In this document: one piece after another, positions 16,526 through 25,175 of the stretch | Position numbering within the stretch: position 1 is the stretch's first letter | Layout: the number at the start of each line of letters is the position of its first letter | Source of the DNA: Bacillus sp. NTK034 | GTDB taxonomy: Bacteria; Bacillota; Bacilli; Bacillales; Cytobacillaceae | Assembly: GCF_017303275.1 (NCBI RefSeq) | Contig: NZ_JAFKOJ010000006.1 | Span: forward strand, 300,460 to 364,459 | Direction of reading: 5' to 3' | DNA: 64,000 bases | The notes under the pieces: model-generated | Told to the model about the DNA's origin: nothing | Seen by the model: the letters and a program-made list of their open reading frames with translations, nothing else | The model's database searches: none | Made by a program: the position numbers and the translations under genes

Positions 16526-17989
16526 TTATTTTAATGACTTTTCAAAGTCACTAAATTGTTTTTCGATTTCTGCAGATGGCTTTGCAGTTAGAAGGCTTAC
16601 CACTATAATGGCAATTAAGCTGGCAGCAAAACCTGGAATCATTTCATAAAGTACATCAGATAAACCGGCCTGAGACCAAATTATAACAGTGCTGGCCCCA
16701 ACAACCATTCCGGCTAATGCTCCCCATCTTGTCATGCGCTTCCAATATAAGCTAAGAATGATAAGAGGTCCGAAAGCGGATCCGAAACCAGCCCATGCAT
16801 AACCCACAAGGTCCAGAATCGTTTCATTTTTCTCCCATGAAATAATCAATGCAATGACAGAAACCAGCAATACAGATAATCTTCCTATTGTAACTAATTC
16901 TTTATCTGTAGCTGAGCGGCGGAAAAATGTTTTATATAAGTCTTCAGTTAATGAGCTTGATGTTACAAGCAGCTGTGATGAGATGGTACTCATAATAGCT
17001 GCGAGAATTGCCGAGATTAAAAAGCCGGTAATGATCGGGTGAAATAAGACCTCTCCGAGAAGGATGAAAATGGTTTCAGGGTCGTCAATTGAAATGCCTG
17101 TATCAGCCACATATGCAATTCCGACGAAACCAGTCAGCATAGCTCCAATACTCGAGAAAATCATCCAGCCCATCCCAATTCGGGTGGCTTTCTTGATTTC
17201 TTTTACAGAACTGATAGCCATAAAACGGACGATAATATGAGGCTGGCCAAAATAGCCAAGGCCCCATGCAAATAGGGAAATGATGCCTAATAGACTTGTC
17301 CCTTTAAAGACATCAAGGAAAGCTGGATTGATTGTTCTTGCAGTATCAATTGCCGGCCCAAACCCGCCAACATGGAATAGTGTTACTAATGGTACAAGAA
17401 TAAGGGCGATAAACATAATCAAACCTTGAACAAAGTCTGTCCAGCTAACCGCAAGAAATCCTCCAAATAGTGTATACGCTACTACAACACCTGTAATGAT
17501 CCATAAACCCGTATGGTAATCCAGTCCGAAAGTGCTTTGGAATAATACTCCACCGGATACCATGCCTGATGATACATAAAAGGTAAAGAAAATTAAGATA
17601 ACTAATCCTGAAATCAGGCGCAGGATTTTGGAAGCATCCCCGAAGCGGTTTTCTAGATAACCGGGAATCGTAATTGAATCATTGGCTACCTCAGTATATG
17701 TGCGAAGCCTTGGCGCAACATAGATCCAGTTCGCCCATGCCCCGAGAGTTAAGCCAAGGACAATCCAGGAAGCGCTTAGGCCAGTGGCATACATGGCTCC
17801 CGGGAGTCCCATCAGCAGCCAGCCGCTCATATCGGATGCGCCCGCACTTAAAGCAGTTACTGCAGGACCCAGTGTTCGTCCGCCGAGCATGTAATCTGAT
17901 AGATTGGAAGTCCGTTTATAGGCATAATAGCCAATCCAAAGCATCCCAATCATATACACGGTAATGGATATCATTAATGCATAATCCAT
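16526..17989 (-). CDS. putP: sodium/proline symporter PutP
   Basis: Protein of 487 residues from the sodium:solute symporter family, with about 13 membrane segments. The N-terminal LGGRTLGPAVTALSAGASDMSGWLLMGLPG segment (here summarised by SAGASDMSGW at about 50-59) is diagnostic for PutP, and GLGYFGQPHIIVRFMA (about 245-260) is conserved as well. It takes up L-proline with Na+. The start ATG follows AAAAAGGAGGCTTACAA. It lies downstream of the proline dehydrogenase gene; a hairpin in between may partly end transcription. Confidence 0.93.
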   Translation of the reverse strand: MDYALMISITVYMIGMLWIGYYAYKRTSNLSDYMLGGRTLGPAVTALSAGASDMSGWLLMGLPGAMYATGLSASWIVLGLTLGAWANWIYVAPRLRTYTEVANDSITIPGYLENRFGDASKILRLISGLVILIFFTFYVSSGMVSGGVLFQSTFGLDYHTGLWIITGVVVAYTLFGGFLAVSWTDFVQGLIMFIALILVPLVTLFHVGGFGPAIDTARTINPAFLDVFKGTSLLGIISLFAWGLGYFGQPHIIVRFMAISSVKEIKKATRIGMGWMIFSSIGAMLTGFVGIAYVADTGISIDDPETIFILLGEVLFHPIITGFLISAILAAIMSTISSQLLVTSSSLTEDLYKTFFRRSATDKELVTIGRLSVLLVSVIALIISWEKNETILDLVGYAWAGFGSAFGPLIILSLYWKRMTRWGALAGMVVGASTVIIWSQAGLSDVLYEMIPGFAASLIAIIVVSLLTAKPSAEIEKQFSDFEKSLK

Positions 17990-18040
17990 TTGTAAGCCTC
18001 CTTTTTGTTAGTTTAACAAAATATTTAGATAAAATAAGCG

Positions 18041-18070
18041 ATGAGAAAGCAGTGGAATAGCTTTCTCATT
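18041..18070 (-). terminator. hairpin between putB and putP
   Basis: Perfect 10-bp stem ATGAGAAAGC / GCTTTCTCAT with a 10-base loop. The minus-strand tail CGCTTATTTTA has only a weak T-run, so it may give partial termination and let some transcripts read into putP. Confidence 0.6.
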
Positions 18071-18145
18071 ACTTAGAAATCAAGAATGGTTGTTTATTAT
18101 TATAGCCATATTTTATTGTTTTGGAAGAAAAATAATTTTAAAGTT

Positions 18146-19063
18146 TTACTTTTTGAAAATGCCCTTAAATGCAAAAGCAATATTAGACGGGCGTTCAGCG
18201 AGCCTTCTCATGAAATATCCATACCAGTCCATTCCATAAGGTACATAGACACGCATCTTATAGCCTTGCTTTGCCAGTTCCAGCTGTGTTTTATTCCTCA
18301 TGCCATAGAGCATTTGGAATTCAAAGCGATCGTTTGGAATGTTATGCTTCTTTGCTAATTTTTTTGTGTACTCGATGATCTGATCATCGTGAGAAGCTAT
18401 TGCTGTATAATTTCCATTTAACAGACTTTGCTCAATTAATTTCTTATAGTTTTCATCTACATCTGTCTTTTCAGGAAATGCATGCTCCGGTGATTCTTTA
18501 TAAGCACCTTTTACCATTCTTAAGAAAGGCTGGTATTTTCCCAGATCCTCTAGGTCCTTTTCAGTCCGGTACAGGTAAGCCTGCAGAACTGTGCTTACAC
18601 AGCTGTACTTCTCTTTAAACTGTTTAAACAAATCGATAGTGGCCTGGCAGCGAGGAACATCCTCCATATCGATTGTCACCATTATCTTATGCTTCTCGGC
18701 AGTATCAAGAATTCTGGTCATGTTTTTCACAACAAGATCATGATCGATATCCAGGCCAAGGGAAGTCATTTTAAGGGATACTTGTGAATCAAGTCCTTCT
18801 TTGCTGATCATTTCAATGGTTGAAATACATTCCTCTGTCCGTTCATTGGCCACTTCAACAGAATCAACAAATTCTCCCAAATGGTCCACTGTTACAGAAA
18901 GTCCTTGATTATTCAGATCTCTGATAAAGCGGACGCTGCTTTTAAAATCAACTCCGCCAATTAATTTACCTGCGGCAAAACTTCCGCCTCTGTTCTGGGC
19001 AATTTTATTCAGTAAGCTATTTTTTGATAAATATAGAAAAAAATCTCTTGTAATCGCTTCCAT
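18146..19063 (-). CDS. putB: proline dehydrogenase PutB
   Basis: Protein of 305 residues, the monofunctional proline dehydrogenase form. Visible family motifs include GLSVTVDHLGEFV (near 50), VTIDMED (about 130), the RMVKGAYKE strand (near 185), and the C-terminal FEFQMLYGMRNKTQ and YVPYG segments that line the FAD barrel. It oxidises proline to pyrroline-5-carboxylate, passing electrons to the quinone pool. The ATG at 19063 follows GGAGGTG by nine bases; an upstream ATG at 19081 overlaps that site. No P5C dehydrogenase gene (putC/rocA) is adjacent, so that step must be encoded elsewhere. Confidence 0.92.
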   Translation of the reverse strand: MEAITRDFFLYLSKNSLLNKIAQNRGGSFAAGKLIGGVDFKSSVRFIRDLNNQGLSVTVDHLGEFVDSVEVANERTEECISTIEMISKEGLDSQVSLKMTSLGLDIDHDLVVKNMTRILDTAEKHKIMVTIDMEDVPRCQATIDLFKQFKEKYSCVSTVLQAYLYRTEKDLEDLGKYQPFLRMVKGAYKESPEHAFPEKTDVDENYKKLIEQSLLNGNYTAIASHDDQIIEYTKKLAKKHNIPNDRFEFQMLYGMRNKTQLELAKQGYKMRVYVPYGMDWYGYFMRRLAERPSNIAFAFKGIFKK

Positions 19064-19288
19064 TTTAACAAGCACCTCCAATGGTTATTTCTTTAGATTA
19101 ATCTTACAATTCTGTGACAAGTTACGACAATGTTCATTTAAAACAAAGATTCTATATTTCTATTGTTGACTGAAGACAATGAAAGGCTGCATTTTCCAGA
19201 CGAGAAAACATCTGCTTCAGTTCCAGGCAACTTCCGCTTTCTGTTGTCAATTAATATGTAAGAAAAGTTTCCATAATTATTGTTTACA

Positions 19289-19319
19289 TTGACAAGCATT
19301 TGTATTTAAATAGTAATAT
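19289..19319 (+). promoter_or_regulatory. sigma-A promoter of the liv operon
   Basis: A perfect TTGACA at 19289-19294 followed by an AT-rich -10 region, TAGTAA (19311-19316, spacing 16) or TAATAT (19314-19319, spacing 19). Confidence 0.5.
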
Positions 19320-19335
19320 AGTTTTGAATATTAAC

Positions 19336-19350
19336 TTATTTCTGAAAATG
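19336..19350 (+). promoter_or_regulatory. CodY-like box upstream of livJ
   Basis: TTATTTCTGAAAATG matches 11 of 15 positions of the CodY consensus AATTTTCWGAAAATT, with an unbroken core TTTCTGAAAAT. It lies between the promoter and the ribosome binding site. CodY represses branched-chain amino-acid uptake genes when isoleucine, leucine and valine are plentiful. Confidence 0.55.
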
Positions 19351-19363
19351 GGGGTTAGAGAAA

Positions 19364-20518
19364 ATGAGAAAGCAGTTAAAGAAATTTGCGCAATTTACAG
19401 CATTGTCCAGTTTGCTTGTTCTCGCTGCTTGCGGCGGCAATCAGGCTGCTGGGGATGAGGAAGGGGAGAGCAGCGGAGGAGCTGTTAAAGCGGATATTGG
19501 AGTTATTTCTTATATCAGCGGGCCAGGTGCAGCATATGGCGAAGCTATCACGAATGGCTTAAAGCTCGCACAGGAAGAAATCAATGGCAAGGGTGAAGTC
19601 GAGATAAACCTTGTAATTGAGGATTCTGCCGGCAAGCAGGATCAGGCATTAACAGCAGCACAAAAGCTTATGAATTCAGAGAATGTGACAGCCATTATCG
19701 GGCCTACATTAAGTACAGAAATGAATGTAGTAGGTCCTGAAGCCGATCTGAATGGGGTGCCGATCATGGGTACTTCAACAACTGCAGAAGGGATTCCGCA
19801 AATTGGGGATTATGTCTTCCGCAACTCGCTGCCTGAGGCATTGGCAATTCCGGCTTCAATAGATAAAGCCATTGAAAAATATGATGCTAAAAAAGTAGCA
19901 ATTCTATATGGAAATGATGATGTTTTTACAAAATCGGGCTTTGACACGATGAAAAAAGCAGCAGAAGAGAAGGGCCTTGAAATCTTAACGATTGAGACAT
20001 TCCAAAAAGGACAATCAGACTATAACGCACAGCTGACGAAAATTAAAGGTTTAAAGCCGGACCTTATTCTGGCGTCGGCTCTATACAATGAAGGTGCAGT
20101 CATAATGGATCAGGCAAGGAAAATGGGCATTGATGTCCCGTTTGTCGGAGGAAACGGCTTCAATTCTCCTGAGGTCATCAATATCGCAGGGGATGCAGCA
20201 AATGGCCTGATTGTGGCAACTCCTTGGTATGGTGAAAAAGAAGATGATAAGGTCAAGGAATTTGTCGGTAAGTATGAGGAAGAATACGGCAAAAAGCCTG
20301 ACCAATTTGCAGCCCAGGCTTATGATGCACTATACATTATGGCTGAAGCATTAAAAAATGCAGGTGAAGCTGACCGTGATGCACTTCGTGATGCTTTGGC
20401 CGAAATCAGAGGCTTTAACGGAATCCTTGGAGAGTTCTCTTTTGATGAAGAAGGGGATGTCGTAATGGATCCGACCGTTTTGGTTATCGAAGGCGGGGCA
20501 TTTAAAGAATTTAATTAA
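19364..20518 (+). CDS. livJ: branched-chain amino-acid ABC transporter, substrate-binding lipoprotein
   Basis: Protein of 384 residues with a lipoprotein signal: positively charged N-terminus, hydrophobic stretch and lipobox VLAACGG with Cys23 as the lipid-bearing residue. The rest is a type I periplasmic-binding (Leu/Ile/Val-binding) fold, with IGVISYISGPGAAYGEAI near the start and VAILYGNDDVFTKSG in the middle. It captures branched-chain amino acids outside the cell. The start ATG follows TGGGGGTTAGAGAAA. It is the first gene of a five-gene liv operon, with a hairpin after it that may lower the level of the downstream genes. Confidence 0.92.
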   Translation: MRKQLKKFAQFTALSSLLVLAACGGNQAAGDEEGESSGGAVKADIGVISYISGPGAAYGEAITNGLKLAQEEINGKGEVEINLVIEDSAGKQDQALTAAQKLMNSENVTAIIGPTLSTEMNVVGPEADLNGVPIMGTSTTAEGIPQIGDYVFRNSLPEALAIPASIDKAIEKYDAKKVAILYGNDDVFTKSGFDTMKKAAEEKGLEILTIETFQKGQSDYNAQLTKIKGLKPDLILASALYNEGAVIMDQARKMGIDVPFVGGNGFNSPEVINIAGDAANGLIVATPWYGEKEDDKVKEFVGKYEEEYGKKPDQFAAQAYDALYIMAEALKNAGEADRDALRDALAEIRGFNGILGEFSFDEEGDVVMDPTVLVIEGGAFKEFN

Positions 20519-20533
20519 GAAAGCTGCAAAAGT

Positions 20534-20571
20534 AAAGCTCTGGCGCTTTCAGTGCCAGAGCTTACTTTTAA
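20534..20571 (+). terminator. hairpin between livJ and livH
   Basis: Stem of about 13 bp (AGTAAAGCTCTGGC / GCCAGAGCTTACT, one bulge) followed by TTTTA. A partial terminator here is a common way to make the binding protein in excess over the membrane subunits. Confidence 0.75.
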
Positions 20572-20602
20572 GAAAATGATTCATATAAATAAAGGTTAGT
20601 AG

Positions 20603-21487
20603 GTGAATACCGTGTTAATTGAACAATTAATAAACGGAATTACCCTTGGCAGCATTTATGCCATCGTTGCTCTTGGGTTTACATTGGTTTTCGGAGTGCT
20701 TGGCATTATCAATATGGCACACGGAGAAATCTTTATGTTCGGGGCCTTCATTGGTGTAGTTGTCACTTCTACATTTAAAGGGCCGCTTTGGCTGGCCTTT
20801 ATGGCAGCAATTTTGGTAACTGCCGCAATGGGATATCTGCTTGAGCGATTTGCTTTGAGACCGCTCCGGAATAAACAGGGGGTATCCCATCTCGCGCCAT
20901 TGATCAGCACAATTGGTGTTTCCATACTGCTGGAAAACCTGTCTCACCACATTTTTGGCCCAGGCAACCATCCTTTCCGTGCTTCATTTGCGGAAATTAG
21001 TTTCCAGATTGGTTCGATCACCGTATATCTTGTGCAGATTGTCATCTTTGTCATCTCTGTCCTTCTCATGTACGCCCTTTCTTTTTGGCTAGGCAAAACA
21101 AAGGCAGGGAAAGCCTTAAGGGCAACTGCTGAAAACCTGGAAACTGCCAGCCTTCTTGGTGTTGATGTGAAAAGAACGATTACGATGACTGTTATCATCG
21201 CATCTGCGATGGGCGGGATTGCCGGGATCCTGGTCGGAATGGCATTTAACTCTGTTACGCCTCAAATGGGATTGTCCATCGGGCTAAAAGGACTTGCCAT
21301 TATCATTCTTGGCGGCATGGGGAATGTCAAGGGAGCGATGGCCGGGGGCCTTATCCTTGGTCTGGCGGAAACCTTTGTCGTTGTTTACGGCAATTCGGGA
21401 TACAAGGATGCAATAGCTTTTGCGGCTATTATCGTCATCCTTCTCATCAGGCCGCAGGGATTGTTTGGCCAAAAAATTTCAGCGTAA
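20603..21487 (+). CDS. livH: branched-chain amino-acid ABC transporter permease LivH
   Basis: Protein of 294 residues with about eight membrane segments and the LivH hallmarks GITLGSIYAIVALGFTLVFG at the N-terminus (GSIYAIVALG) and the EAA-like loop GKALRATAENLETASLLGVDV near residues 165-185. It forms the membrane channel together with LivM. GTG or TTG starts are possible around 20603; GTG at 20603 follows AGTAGGTGAATACC. The stop is 12 bases before livM. Confidence 0.93.
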   Translation: MNTVLIEQLINGITLGSIYAIVALGFTLVFGVLGIINMAHGEIFMFGAFIGVVVTSTFKGPLWLAFMAAILVTAAMGYLLERFALRPLRNKQGVSHLAPLISTIGVSILLENLSHHIFGPGNHPFRASFAEISFQIGSITVYLVQIVIFVISVLLMYALSFWLGKTKAGKALRATAENLETASLLGVDVKRTITMTVIIASAMGGIAGILVGMAFNSVTPQMGLSIGLKGLAIIILGGMGNVKGAMAGGLILGLAETFVVVYGNSGYKDAIAFAAIIVILLIRPQGLFGQKISA

Positions 21488-21499
21488 GAAGGTGAACTC

Positions 21500-22477
21500 A
21501 TGCTTGCAGAATTAATAAATCCATATTATTTACAAGTTGCTTCTTTTATATTAATCAACATAATTTTAGGGGTTAGTATATATATTACTCTATCAACCGG
21601 TCAGCTCTCGCTTGCCAATGCAGGATTTATGGGGATCGGTGCCTATACATCTGCCCTTCTGACGCTGAACTTTGACCTTCCGATTATTGTGGGGATACTG
21701 GCGGGCACTTTATTGGCGGGGTTATTTGGAATCCTTATCGGGATACCGACACTAAGGCTTCAGGGGGTTTACCTCGCCATTGTTACCCTCGGGTTTGGAG
21801 AGGTTATCCGGGTTATTTTTGTAAACTGGGAGTCTATGACAAAGGGAGCTGTAGGTTTATCAGGCATACCGCATATGGGCCGTGAACTGCTGAATACTTT
21901 AAAAGACTTTGGCTTTGATCCGAAAATACTTGGACTTCAAAATAACCAGTTTGTATTTCTTGCTATTTTCCTCATTTTATTAGGGGTTACGATTATCATT
22001 ATCACTTTTTTCAGAAGGCAGAACCGTTCCAGGGTGGGACGTGCTTTCGCAGCGATTAAGCTGGATGAAAAAGCAGCAGAGTCAATGGGCATCAATATTA
22101 CTTATTATAAGGTCCTGGCATTTGCACAGGGAGCATTGGTAGCTGGATTTGCAGGGGCATTATTTGCACATGTTCTTGCATACATAAGTCCTGCCGATTT
22201 TGCCTATCACCGTGCTGTTGAGATACTGATTTTCGCGGTTTTCGGGGGAAGCGAAGTAATATGGGGACCGGTGTTTGGAGCGCTCTTCTTAACTGTAATG
22301 CCTGAAGTGCTCCGGTTTATCAGCGAATACCGCTACATGATTTATGGTCTGATCATTATTATTATGATGGCTGTCCGGCCGCAGGGATTAATTGATGTAA
22401 ATATTTTAAACTGGCTTAAGCTTAAAACATCAAAGAGGGGGCAAAAGCATGGTACTTCAAGTCAAAAAAGCATGTAA
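21500..22477 (+). CDS. livM: branched-chain amino-acid ABC transporter permease LivM
   Basis: Protein of 325 residues with 8-9 membrane segments. The LivM features are LSTGQLSLANAGFMGIGAYTSALL at the N-terminus (seen as GQLSLANAGFMGIG), IGIPTLRLQGVYLAIVTLGFGEV (PTLRLQGVYLA) and the cytoplasmic loop GRAFAAIKLDEKAAESMGIN near 180-200. It starts with ATG after GAAGGTGAAC and its last 29 bases overlap livG in another frame. Confidence 0.93.
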   Translation: MLAELINPYYLQVASFILINIILGVSIYITLSTGQLSLANAGFMGIGAYTSALLTLNFDLPIIVGILAGTLLAGLFGILIGIPTLRLQGVYLAIVTLGFGEVIRVIFVNWESMTKGAVGLSGIPHMGRELLNTLKDFGFDPKILGLQNNQFVFLAIFLILLGVTIIIITFFRRQNRSRVGRAFAAIKLDEKAAESMGINITYYKVLAFAQGALVAGFAGALFAHVLAYISPADFAYHRAVEILIFAVFGGSEVIWGPVFGALFLTVMPEVLRFISEYRYMIYGLIIIIMMAVRPQGLIDVNILNWLKLKTSKRGQKHGTSSQKSM

Positions 22478-23222
22478 AAACTTTGGCGGGCTAAGTGCCT
22501 TGTCTGATGTCTCGTTCTCTATCAATCAGGGTGAAATTTTTGGGCTGATCGGTCCTAACGGAGCCGGGAAGACAACGATGTTCAATCTGATTACATCGAT
22601 GTTTACTCCTACCTCAGGCGAGATTATCTTTAATGAAGACAACATCAATGGCTTAAAGCCGCACCTGATCACGAAAAAGGGCATTTGCAGAACATTCCAG
22701 AATATTCGCCTGTTTCCGCAGATGACAGCAGAAGAAAATGTGATGGTTGGGGAGCACTGCAGAAGTAAGTCCGGCGTATTCAGCAGTGTATTCAGGACAA
22801 AATCACAGCGAAAAGAAGAAGAAAGAATCCGCAGCAAAGCGAATGAACTATTAGAGTTTGTTGGGCTGGGAGGTTTTGCGGAGGTCGTTTCTGACAGCCT
22901 GGCATACGGCCAGCAAAGAAGGCTGGAAATTGCCAGGGCACTGGCCAGCTCTCCTCAGCTGCTGCTGCTGGATGAACCGGCAGCCGGAATGAATGAAACA
23001 GAAACAAGTGAATTATTTCATCTCATCAAAAAAATTCAGGAACAGGGCATCACTGTCCTCCTGATCGAGCATGACATGCCGCTTGTCATGAAATTATGCG
23101 ACCGTATTGCCGTGCTTAACTTCGGCAAAAAAATTGCTGAAGGCACACCTGCTGAAATCCAAAATAATCCTGATGTCATCGAAGCCTATCTCGGCAGTGA
23201 GGAGGAAGATTTGTATGCTTAA
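22449..23222 (+). CDS. livG: branched-chain amino-acid ABC transporter ATPase LivG
   Basis: Protein of 257 residues. ABC ATPase motifs: Walker A GPNGAGKTT near residue 36, signature AYGQQRRLEIARAL near 152, Walker B LLLLDEPAAGMN near 173, and switch histidine in LIEHDM. The GICRTFQNIRLFPQMT segment is typical of LivG. It energises transport with LivF. The start overlaps livM by 29 bases, with AAAGAGGGGGCAAAAGC upstream, and its end overlaps livF by eight. Confidence 0.94.
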   Translation: MVLQVKKACKNFGGLSALSDVSFSINQGEIFGLIGPNGAGKTTMFNLITSMFTPTSGEIIFNEDNINGLKPHLITKKGICRTFQNIRLFPQMTAEENVMVGEHCRSKSGVFSSVFRTKSQRKEEERIRSKANELLEFVGLGGFAEVVSDSLAYGQQRRLEIARALASSPQLLLLDEPAAGMNETETSELFHLIKKIQEQGITVLLIEHDMPLVMKLCDRIAVLNFGKKIAEGTPAEIQNNPDVIEAYLGSEEEDLYA

Positions 23223-23925
23223 GGTAAACGGGATTAACGCTTTTTATGGAAAAATCCAGGTGCTTAAGAACATTAGCCTCGAAGTGGAAGAAGGCAGTAT
23301 TGTTACGATACTTGGCGCAAACGGAGCTGGGAAGACAACAACCATGAAGACCATTTCCGGGTTGCTTAAGCCTCAAGCCGGAAATATTCAATTTCAGGGG
23401 CATAATGTAACGGGACTTCGGCCGGACCAGCTGCTCCGTAAAGGGATTGCCCTTGTTCCGGAAGGCCGCCAGATCCTTTCAGGAATGACAGTGCTCGAAA
23501 ATCTGGAAATGGGTGCGTATCACCGTAAGGACAATGAAATTGACCAGGATATTAAGGATGTAATGAAGCGTTTTCCAATCCTCGAAGAAAGACAGAAACA
23601 GCAAGGTGGAACCTTATCCGGCGGACAGCAGCAGATGCTGGCCATTGCCAGAGCGATCCTGAGTAAACCCAAGCTGCTTCTCCTTGATGAGCCGTCAATG
23701 GGGCTGGCACCTCTGATAGTGGCTGATATCTTTAAGATTATTAAAGAAATTAACGAAATGGGCACTACCGTTCTTCTGGTGGAGCAGAATGCCAGGCAGG
23801 CACTAAAAATATCCGATTATGGGTATGTCCTGGAAACCGGAAAAATGGTTGCTGAGGGAAGCTCACAGAAGCTGCTGAATGACCCTAGAATCATGGAAGC
23901 CTACCTGGGGCGGAAATCAAGCTAA
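23215..23925 (+). CDS. livF: branched-chain amino-acid ABC transporter ATPase LivF
   Basis: Protein of 236 residues. Motifs: Walker A GANGAGKTT near residue 36, signature LSGGQQQMLAIARA near 136, Walker B LLLLDEPSMGLAPL near 156, and LVEQNARQAL. The start at ATG 23215 follows GTGAGGAGGAAG; a frame open further upstream runs inside livG and is not used. It closes the operon before a terminator. Confidence 0.94.
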   Translation: MLKVNGINAFYGKIQVLKNISLEVEEGSIVTILGANGAGKTTTMKTISGLLKPQAGNIQFQGHNVTGLRPDQLLRKGIALVPEGRQILSGMTVLENLEMGAYHRKDNEIDQDIKDVMKRFPILEERQKQQGGTLSGGQQQMLAIARAILSKPKLLLLDEPSMGLAPLIVADIFKIIKEINEMGTTVLLVEQNARQALKISDYGYVLETGKMVAEGSSQKLLNDPRIMEAYLGRKSS

Positions 23926-23929
23926 CAAT

Positions 23930-23965
23930 AAAAGGCCGAATCTTTAGATTTGGCCTTTTATATTT
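23930..23965 (+). terminator. terminator of the liv operon
   Basis: Stem AAAAGGCC..ATCT / AGAT..GGCCTTTT followed by TATATTTTT. Confidence 0.85.
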
Positions 23966-24030
23966 TTACCTATTGCATTATGGTAAAATCGGATGAGAAA
24001 AGAATTATTAGTGCAAAAACCGGAGGATAA

Positions 24031-25005
24031 ATGAAAAAAATAAAGAAGATCTTAAAACGGCTGATTATAATTTTATTAATTCTCGGCGTATTTATGTTTT
24101 TAAACAATACCTCCCTGCTTACAAAAGAAAGAAATGCTGAGCCGCTGCTTCTCGCCCATCGAGGAATGGCCCAGACCTTTCATATGGAAGGGATAACGGG
24201 GGAGACGTGTACGGCTGAAAGAATCTACGAGCCTGAGCATTCCTTACTTGAAAATACGATTCCTTCCATGGAAGCAGCTTTTGAAGCAGGTGCAGATGCA
24301 GTTGAATTGGATATTCAGCTTACAAAAGATGGACAGTTTGCTGTGTTCCATGATTGGAAGCTGGAATGCCGGACAAATGCAAAGGGAAATACGAGAGAAT
24401 ATACAATGCAGGAATTAAAAAAGCTGGACATTGGTTACGGCTATACAGCGGATAATGGAAAAACCTTTCCGTTTCGCGGTAAAGGAATCGGGATGATGCC
24501 AAGTCTCGATGAGGTCATGAAAGAGTTTCCGGAAGGCGATTTATTACTCCATATTAAAAGCAATGACCCCCAGGAAGGAGAAAAGCTTGCTGAGTACCTG
24601 TCCATGTTTTCAAAAGACAGATTGGAGAAAATATCTGTGTATGGAGGAGACGAACCTATTGCTGCACTGAAGGAAGAAATGCCTGCAATGAGGGTGATGT
24701 CAAAGGCAACATTGAAAGATTGTCTTCTGCCTTATATAGGGGCGGGATGGACAGGGTATGTTCCAAACTCCTGCAAAAACACACAGCTTCATATTCCTGA
24801 ATCATATACGAAGCTGATGTGGGGCTGGCCGAATAAATTTATAAATCGGATGGACGATGCAGGCACAAGAGTTATTGTGGTTGCAGGAGACGGAAGCTGG
24901 TCGGAAGGATTTGATAGACCTAAAGACCTGGAACGGCTGCCTGATGATTATTCAGGAGGCATCTGGACAAACAGGATAGACCTGATTGCCCCCATATATA
25001 AGTAA
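24031..25005 (+). CDS. glycerophosphodiester phosphodiesterase family protein
   Basis: Protein of 324 residues: an N-terminal signal-anchor helix (residues 10-26) and a GDPD TIM barrel. Catalytic and metal-binding features are visible in LAHRGMAQ (near residue 42), SLLENTIPSMEAAFEAGADAVELDIQLTKDG (ENT, and E/D of VELDIQ, near 90) and AVFHDWKLECRT (His/Asp). It would hydrolyse glycerophosphodiesters outside the membrane. The insertion MEGITGETCTAERIYEPEHS after the first motif is longer than in short GDPDs. The ATG start follows CCGGAGGATAA. Single gene with its own terminator. Confidence 0.86.
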   Translation: MKKIKKILKRLIIILLILGVFMFLNNTSLLTKERNAEPLLLAHRGMAQTFHMEGITGETCTAERIYEPEHSLLENTIPSMEAAFEAGADAVELDIQLTKDGQFAVFHDWKLECRTNAKGNTREYTMQELKKLDIGYGYTADNGKTFPFRGKGIGMMPSLDEVMKEFPEGDLLLHIKSNDPQEGEKLAEYLSMFSKDRLEKISVYGGDEPIAALKEEMPAMRVMSKATLKDCLLPYIGAGWTGYVPNSCKNTQLHIPESYTKLMWGWPNKFINRMDDAGTRVIVVAGDGSWSEGFDRPKDLERLPDDYSGGIWTNRIDLIAPIYK

Positions 25006-25010
25006 GAATA

Positions 25011-25041
25011 GGCGCTTGGTTTATCCAGGCGTTTTTGATTT
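25011..25041 (+). terminator. terminator after the glycerophosphodiesterase gene
   Basis: Short stem GGCGCTTGG / CCAGGCG with a five-base loop and TTTTTGATTTTTT after it. Confidence 0.7.
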
Positions 25042-25175
25042 TTTTAATGGAATTATTTAAAAATTTTGTAAAAAGGATTATGATATTAATAAGGATTATT
25101 TAGTTTGTCGAAGGATTTCAGGTGTCTTATTATACATATATTATAAATTGCAAATTACAGCTTGGGGGACTATAA

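Larger units (their letters stand above)
19064..19363. other. divergent putB / livJ control region
   Basis: 300 bases without a gene. The right part holds the livJ promoter and CodY-like box. The left part (about 19160-19260) holds a segment with the words CTTCAGTTCCAGGCAACTTCCGC and imperfect inverted repeats around CTGAAG/CTTCAG; I cannot assign them. A putB promoter must lie at the left but no convincing -35/-10 pair was found. Confidence 0.5.
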
